Shown one piece after another: positions 59,948 to 64,000 of a stretch of 64,000 nt of DNA. The position numbers were made by a program, and so were the translations under genes. Each line of letters starts with the position of its first letter. Position 1 is the first letter of the stretch. The DNA is from Oceanococcus sp041619555 (GTDB lineage: Bacteria > Pseudomonadota > Gammaproteobacteria > Nevskiales > Oceanococcaceae), in contig JBFKDQ010000010.1 in the NCBI GenBank assembly GCA_041619555.1, forward strand, positions 1 to 64,000, in the 5' to 3' direction. Under the pieces are notes generated by a model. The model ran no database searches and was not told where the DNA came from. It saw nothing but the letters and a program-made list of their open reading frames with translations.

Positions 59948-62900
59948 CACCAACCCAGGACCTGGCGTGGCGGAACATGTTCAGCCAGGGCGAGTCGCCC
60001 TGCCAGTCCGGTGGCCGCCAGGAGAAGCTTTCCGCCCGGGTCAGACGTTCCGGATGCGGCATCATGATGGTGACCCGGCCATCGGCATTGCTGATTCCGG
60101 CAATGCCCTGGGGCGAACCATTGGGGTTGAACGGAAACCGTTCGGTCGCAGCGCCCTGGTGATCGACATAACGCATCGCGATCTGGCGGCCGGTCACCAG
60201 ATCGTCGATCTGCTGCGCCGGCCTGGAGAATTCGGCCCGCCCCTCGCCATGCGCCGAGGCGACCGGCAGACGCGCGCCAGACAGCCCCCCCAGCATGACC
60301 GAGCGATTCTCCGGCACCTCGACCAGCACCAGACGCGCCTCGAACTGCTCGGAGCGGTTGCGCACGAACTGCGGCCAGGCCTCGGTGCCCGGAATCAGTT
60401 CACGCAGGGCCGCCAGCATCTGGCAGCCATTGCACACCCCCAGCGCAAAGCGGGCCGGGTCGGCGAGAAATTCGGCAAACTGGCCTCGAACCTGCGGATC
60501 GAGCAGGATGCTCTTGGCCCAGCCGCGCCCCGCCCCCAGCACATCGCCGTAGGAAAAGCCGCCGCAGGCCGCCAGGCCAACGAATTCATCCAGGCGTCGA
60601 CGTCCGGCCAGCACATCGCTCATGTGCACATCGACCGGCGCGAAGCCCGCGCGCTCGAACATCCAGGCCATTTCGACCTGGCCGTTCACCCCCTGCTCAC
60701 GCAGGATCGCCACCGGCGGCCGGCGGCTGATCAACGCCGGCGCCAGCGCTGCGGGCGGCAGAATCACGTTCAGCCCGGGGTCGGCGGCATCGGCGATGGC
60801 CTCGAATTCCTGTCGCGCGCACTCCGGCTCGTCACGCAGCGCCTGCATCCGATAACTGGTCAGGGTCCAGCATTGCTGCAGCGCACGGCCATCGCCGGCG
60901 AACAGCGTCTGGCCATTGGCGGCCTGCACCTTCACCACCTGGTCTGCGCGCGGCGTCGCCACCACGCTGGCGGTGAGGCCGGCGCTGGCTGCCGCGCCCA
61001 GCACCTCGGCCACCGCCGCTGCGGGCACCTGAATCAGGGCGCCAATTTCTTCGGCAAACAGGCGCGCAACATGCGCCTCGTCGAGCAGAGAAATCTCCAG
61101 GCCGCAACGGGCGGCAAACGCCATTTCCAGCAGGGCCGCAATCATGCCGCCATCACTGCGGTCGTGATAGGCCAGCATCTGGCCGCTACGCCGCAATTGC
61201 TGAATCAAATCGAACAGCGCGCGCAAGGCCTGCGGATCGTCAACATCCGGGGTGCTGCCCTGGTCCTGTCCATAGGCCTGCGCCAGGGCCGAACCACCGA
61301 GACGCTGATGACCACCTGGCAGTTCCAGCAAGATGATGCGGGTGTCGCCCTGATCGCGGCGCAGTTCCGGGGTGGCCACCTGGGCCACATCGCTGACCGG
61401 CGCAAATGCGGTGATGATCAGCGAGACCGGCGCGGTAATCGCATGGGCCTCGCCATCGACCTGCCAGCGGGTCTGCATGGACAGCGAATCCTTGCCGACC
61501 GGAATCGCGATGCCCAGGGCCGGACAGAAATCACGCCCCACCGCTTCCACCGTCGCCAGCAGAGCGGAAGACTGCTCGGCATCGCCGGCCGCCGCCATCC
61601 AGTTGGCCGACAGGCGGATATCCGACAGCGCGTCGATCGGCGCGGCGGCGATGTTCGTCACCGCCTCGGCCACCGCCATGCGCCCGGAAGCCGGTGCATT
61701 GCTGATCGCGATCGGGGCCCGTTCCCCCATCGCCATCGCCTCACCCACCGCGCCGGCATATCCCGCTGCGGTCACCGCGACATCAGCCACCGGCACCTGC
61801 CAGGGGCCGACCATCTGGTCACGACACACCAGACCCGTCACGCTACGGTCACCGATCGTGATGAGGAAATTCTTCGCCGCGACAGACGGAATCTGCAGCA
61901 CCCGTTCGATGGCCTCGCCAAGATCCAGGGCCTGCGCCCACACCGCATCCCCCTGCGCCAGCGCCAGCCGGCTCGCCTCACGCTCCATCGGCGCCTGCTT
62001 GCCGAGCAGCACATCCATGGGCAGGTCGACCACATCGACATCGCCGGCATGCACGTGCAGACGCCGCTCCTGGGTCCCGGTGCCGATCACCGCAAACGGG
62101 CAGCGCTCCCGCTCGCACAACTGCTCGAAAAGTTCCAGCGATTCCGGCGCGATCGCGATGACATAGCGTTCCTGCGACTCATTGCACCAGATTTCCATCG
62201 GCGACAGACCGCTGTCCGCAATCAGCACCCGACCCAGATCAATCTCGCCTCCCAGTTCATTGTCATCCAGGATTTCCGGCACCGCATTGGACAGGCCACC
62301 GGCACCGACATCGTGAATGGACAGGATGGGATTGGCCTCGCCCAGGGTCCAGCAGGCATCGATCACTTCCTGACAGCGGCGCTCCAGTTCCGGATTGGCA
62401 CGCTGCACCGATGCGAAATCCAGCGCTTCACTGCTCGCCCCGGCATGCATCGACGACGCCGCCCCGCCGCCCAGACCGATCAACATGCCGGGCCCACCCA
62501 GCACCACGATCAGGCTGCCGGCCGGCACCGGAAGCTTCTGCGCATGCGCTGGCCGCACATTGCCCAGACCACCGGCAATCATGATCGGCTTGGCATATCC
62601 CCAGCGCTGGCCAGACCGCTCCACATCCAGGGTGCGAAAATAGCCGCTCAGATTCGGCCGACCAAATTCATTGTTGTAGCGTGCCGCCCCCAGCGGGGCA
62701 TCCCGCATGATCTCGAATGCGCTGGCGAGGCGCTGCGGCACCGGCCCGGCATGCTCCCAGGGCTGCGGCAGACCGGGGATGCGCAGATCGGTGACGGAAA
62801 ATCCGCACAAGCCCGCCTTGGGCTTGCCCCCTCGGCCGGTCGCGGCCTCATCTCGAATCTCGCCGCCGGAACCGGTGGCGGCGCCCGGATCCGGCGCGAT

Positions 62901-63791
62901 CGCGGTGGGATGATTGTGCGTTTCCACCTTGATGGCGATGGCGGCCGGCTCGCACAGGCGCTGGTAAGCGCCGTTTTCGCCGACCACGAAACGCTCGGAA
63001 GGCTGCGCGTCCAGCACCGCGGCATTGTCCTTGTAAGCCGAGAGAATGCCTTTCGGGCTGGCCGCATAGGTCATCCGGATCATGTCGAACAAGCTGTCCG
63101 GACAGGCCTCACCGTCCCGTTGCCAGCGCGCATTGAAGATCTTGTGGCGGCAATGTTCGGAATTGATCTGCGCGAACATCATGAGTTCGGCGTCACTGGG
63201 ATCACGCCCGGCCGCGGCATAGTAGTGCGCCAGATGCGCCATTTCATCGTCGCTCAGGGCCAGGCCCAGTTCCTGATTGCATGCCCGCAGCGCAGCCGCC
63301 GGATCGCTGCCCAGCGCGATGGTCTTCAGAGGCGCCGGCTCACGCTGGCCAAAACATTGCCCAAGCTGCTCCGCCCGCTCCAGCACCGTTTCGGTCAGAG
63401 GGTCATGCAGCAGTTTCAGGGCCTGTTCGCGTGCCGCTGTCGGCGCCGCCGCCCACCCCGACAGCACCAGCCGCCGCCCCTGCTCCAGGCGCAGCAGGCC
63501 CGACAGACCGCAGACCCGGGCGATGTCCGTGGCCTTGCTCGACCATGGCGACACCGTCCCCAGGCGCGGAGCGACCAAAATCTGGCCGGCTGGCTCATCC
63601 AGAACCATCCGTGTCTCTAGCAGGGCGGCCAACCGCTCCAGCGCGAGCGGGTCTGGCGCGGACTGCCACTGCGCCAGGTAGATCCAATCGCTGCGCTGCA
63701 GGCTCAGCTTCAGGGGCGCCAGTTGCCGGTTCACCGCCTCCAGGCGAAAACCTGACTGCGCCGAAGCGCCGAGAAAGAAATTGATGTCCAT
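59940..63791 (-). CDS. purL: Phosphoribosylformylglycinamidine synthase PurL
   Basis: PurL converts FGAR and glutamine to FGAM in purine biosynthesis. The 1283-residue single-chain protein (E. coli 1295) has the N-terminal domain, the two ATP-grasp-like synthetase domains with KVETHNHPTAIAPDPGAATG and ILSIHDVGAGGLSNAVPEIL, and a C-terminal glutaminase domain with the catalytic Cys in FALGVCNGCQM. The ATG at 63791 was chosen because the upstream frame lies in the preceding gene; TAATG overlaps its stop. Confidence 0.96.
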   Translation of the reverse strand: MDINFFLGASAQSGFRLEAVNRQLAPLKLSLQRSDWIYLAQWQSAPDPLALERLAALLETRMVLDEPAGQILVAPRLGTVSPWSSKATDIARVCGLSGLLRLEQGRRLVLSGWAAAPTAAREQALKLLHDPLTETVLERAEQLGQCFGQREPAPLKTIALGSDPAAALRACNQELGLALSDDEMAHLAHYYAAAGRDPSDAELMMFAQINSEHCRHKIFNARWQRDGEACPDSLFDMIRMTYAASPKGILSAYKDNAAVLDAQPSERFVVGENGAYQRLCEPAAIAIKVETHNHPTAIAPDPGAATGSGGEIRDEAATGRGGKPKAGLCGFSVTDLRIPGLPQPWEHAGPVPQRLASAFEIMRDAPLGAARYNNEFGRPNLSGYFRTLDVERSGQRWGYAKPIMIAGGLGNVRPAHAQKLPVPAGSLIVVLGGPGMLIGLGGGAASSMHAGASSEALDFASVQRANPELERRCQEVIDACWTLGEANPILSIHDVGAGGLSNAVPEILDDNELGGEIDLGRVLIADSGLSPMEIWCNESQERYVIAIAPESLELFEQLCERERCPFAVIGTGTQERRLHVHAGDVDVVDLPMDVLLGKQAPMEREASRLALAQGDAVWAQALDLGEAIERVLQIPSVAAKNFLITIGDRSVTGLVCRDQMVGPWQVPVADVAVTAAGYAGAVGEAMAMGERAPIAISNAPASGRMAVAEAVTNIAAAPIDALSDIRLSANWMAAAGDAEQSSALLATVEAVGRDFCPALGIAIPVGKDSLSMQTRWQVDGEAHAITAPVSLIITAFAPVSDVAQVATPELRRDQGDTRIILLELPGGHQRLGGSALAQAYGQDQGSTPDVDDPQALRALFDLIQQLRRSGQMLAYHDRSDGGMIAALLEMAFAARCGLEISLLDEAHVARLFAEEIGALIQVPAAAVAEVLGAAASAGLTASVVATPRADQVVKVQAANGQTLFAGDGRALQQCWTLTSYRMQALRDEPECARQEFEAIADAADPGLNVILPPAALAPALISRRPPVAILREQGVNGQVEMAWMFERAGFAPVDVHMSDVLAGRRRLDEFVGLAACGGFSYGDVLGAGRGWAKSILLDPQVRGQFAEFLADPARFALGVCNGCQMLAALRELIPGTEAWPQFVRNRSEQFEARLVLVEVPENRSVMLGGLSGARLPVASAHGEGRAEFSRPAQQIDDLVTGRQIAMRYVDHQGAATERFPFNPNGSPQGIAGISNADGRVTIMMPHPERLTRAESFSWRPPDWQGDSPWLNMFRHARSWVGDA

Positions 63792-64000
63792 TAATTTTCC
63801 AGTTGTCGCCAGGCCAGCCCCTGATCCTGGTCTGCCACCGCCAGCCAATCGGGCAACTCGCCCAGGGCTTCGGCCAGCAGCCGCGTCGCAAGCGTCGGGC
63901 AATTGTTTTTTTCGCTGATATGGGTGATCGCCAGATGCTTGAGCCGGCGCCGATCCAGCCCCTGCAGCAACTCTGCACTCTGCTGATTGCTCAGATGGCC
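63791..64000 (-). CDS. MBL-fold metallohydrolase (YycJ-like), C-terminal part only
   Basis: The minus strand from the right edge reads GHLSNQQSAELLQGLDRRRL, then HLAITHISEKNNCPTLATRL, and ends WRQLEN before TAA. HLSN and the ITHISEKNN motif match the C-terminal part of YycJ/WalJ-type metallo-beta-lactamase-fold hydrolases. About 69 codons are visible; the N-terminus is outside the window. The TAA overlaps the purL ATG by one base. Confidence 0.8.
   Translation of the reverse strand, partial: GHLSNQQSAELLQGLDRRRLKHLAITHISEKNNCPTLATRLLAEALGELPDWLAVADQDQGLAWRQLEN

Noticed and set aside
59967..63620. A 1217-codon open frame on the plus strand
   Set aside because: It lies entirely opposite purL, whose domains and catalytic residues are certain. 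Long antisense frames are common in high-GC genes with strong codon bias.

Overview
The window is one contiguous piece of a high-GC gammaproteobacterial chromosome. The evidence is a Pseudomonas/Vibrio-style flagellar hierarchy (sigma-54 and sigma-28 promoters), xerD next to dsbC, zapE, a large single-chain purL, an NhaD sodium/proton antiporter and Gram-negative porin, OmpA and TonB components. NhaD hints at a marine or saline lifestyle. A Nevskiales/Salinisphaerales-type organism is a guess, not a demonstrated placement. No tRNA, rRNA, CRISPR, phage or insertion sequence was seen. Both ends cut genes (flgL at the left, an MBL-fold hydrolase at the right).

Layout. 1-9235 (minus): rod/hook operon flgBCDEFGHIJKL behind a near-perfect sigma-54 site at 9271-9285. 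9350-12024: cheV (minus), then flgA, flgM and flgN (plus), with a textbook sigma-28 site before flgM. 12087-12907: two small DUF genes separated by a strong terminator. 12933-30995 (minus): a large envelope island. It holds a lone DUF1329 protein, a TPR-DUF1329 fusion, tonB-exbD-exbB-ttpC-DUF3450, an RND/MMPL transporter with a C-terminal cyclic-nucleotide-binding domain, a LolA-fold carrier, and two tandem class III cyclase/AAA/TPR proteins. 31113-33984 (plus): DUF3307, a ketopantoate-reductase-like enzyme, nhaD. 34256-42637: OmpA with thrombospondin-3 repeats, an Ig-like lipoprotein, an MBL hydrolase, a quinone oxidoreductase, a porin, a hypothetical and a histidine-rich exported protein. 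42711-44390 (minus): dsbC and xerD. 44557-48681 (plus): a helical exported protein, an M14 carboxypeptidase with a GlyGly-CTERM-like tail, zapE and an HPt protein. 48696-54445 (minus): LuxR regulator, then AGPS-like FAD oxidase, glpD and a FGGY kinase behind an exact FNR/ANR-type box. 54593-58919: cbpA, a two-RCK potassium channel with a DUF6394 partner, an exported hypothetical and a DUF4149-like membrane protein. 58916-64000 (minus): bifunctional NMN adenylyltransferase/Nudix, purL and an MBL-fold hydrolase.

The most interesting part is 12.9-31 kb. From the LolA-like gene to the TPR-DUF1329 gene, eight minus-strand genes overlap or sit within 8 nt of each other. They combine an RND exporter, LolA-fold carriers and a TtpC-type TonB energiser. 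The RND protein ends in a domain with cyclic-nucleotide-pocket residues, and the genes just upstream encode two cyclase-family proteins. I infer a hydrophobic-cargo transport machine coupled to the outer membrane and possibly gated by a cyclic nucleotide. The individual families are known; the combination, and particularly the TPR-DUF1329 fusion and the RND-cNMP fusion beside cyclases, deserves a second look.
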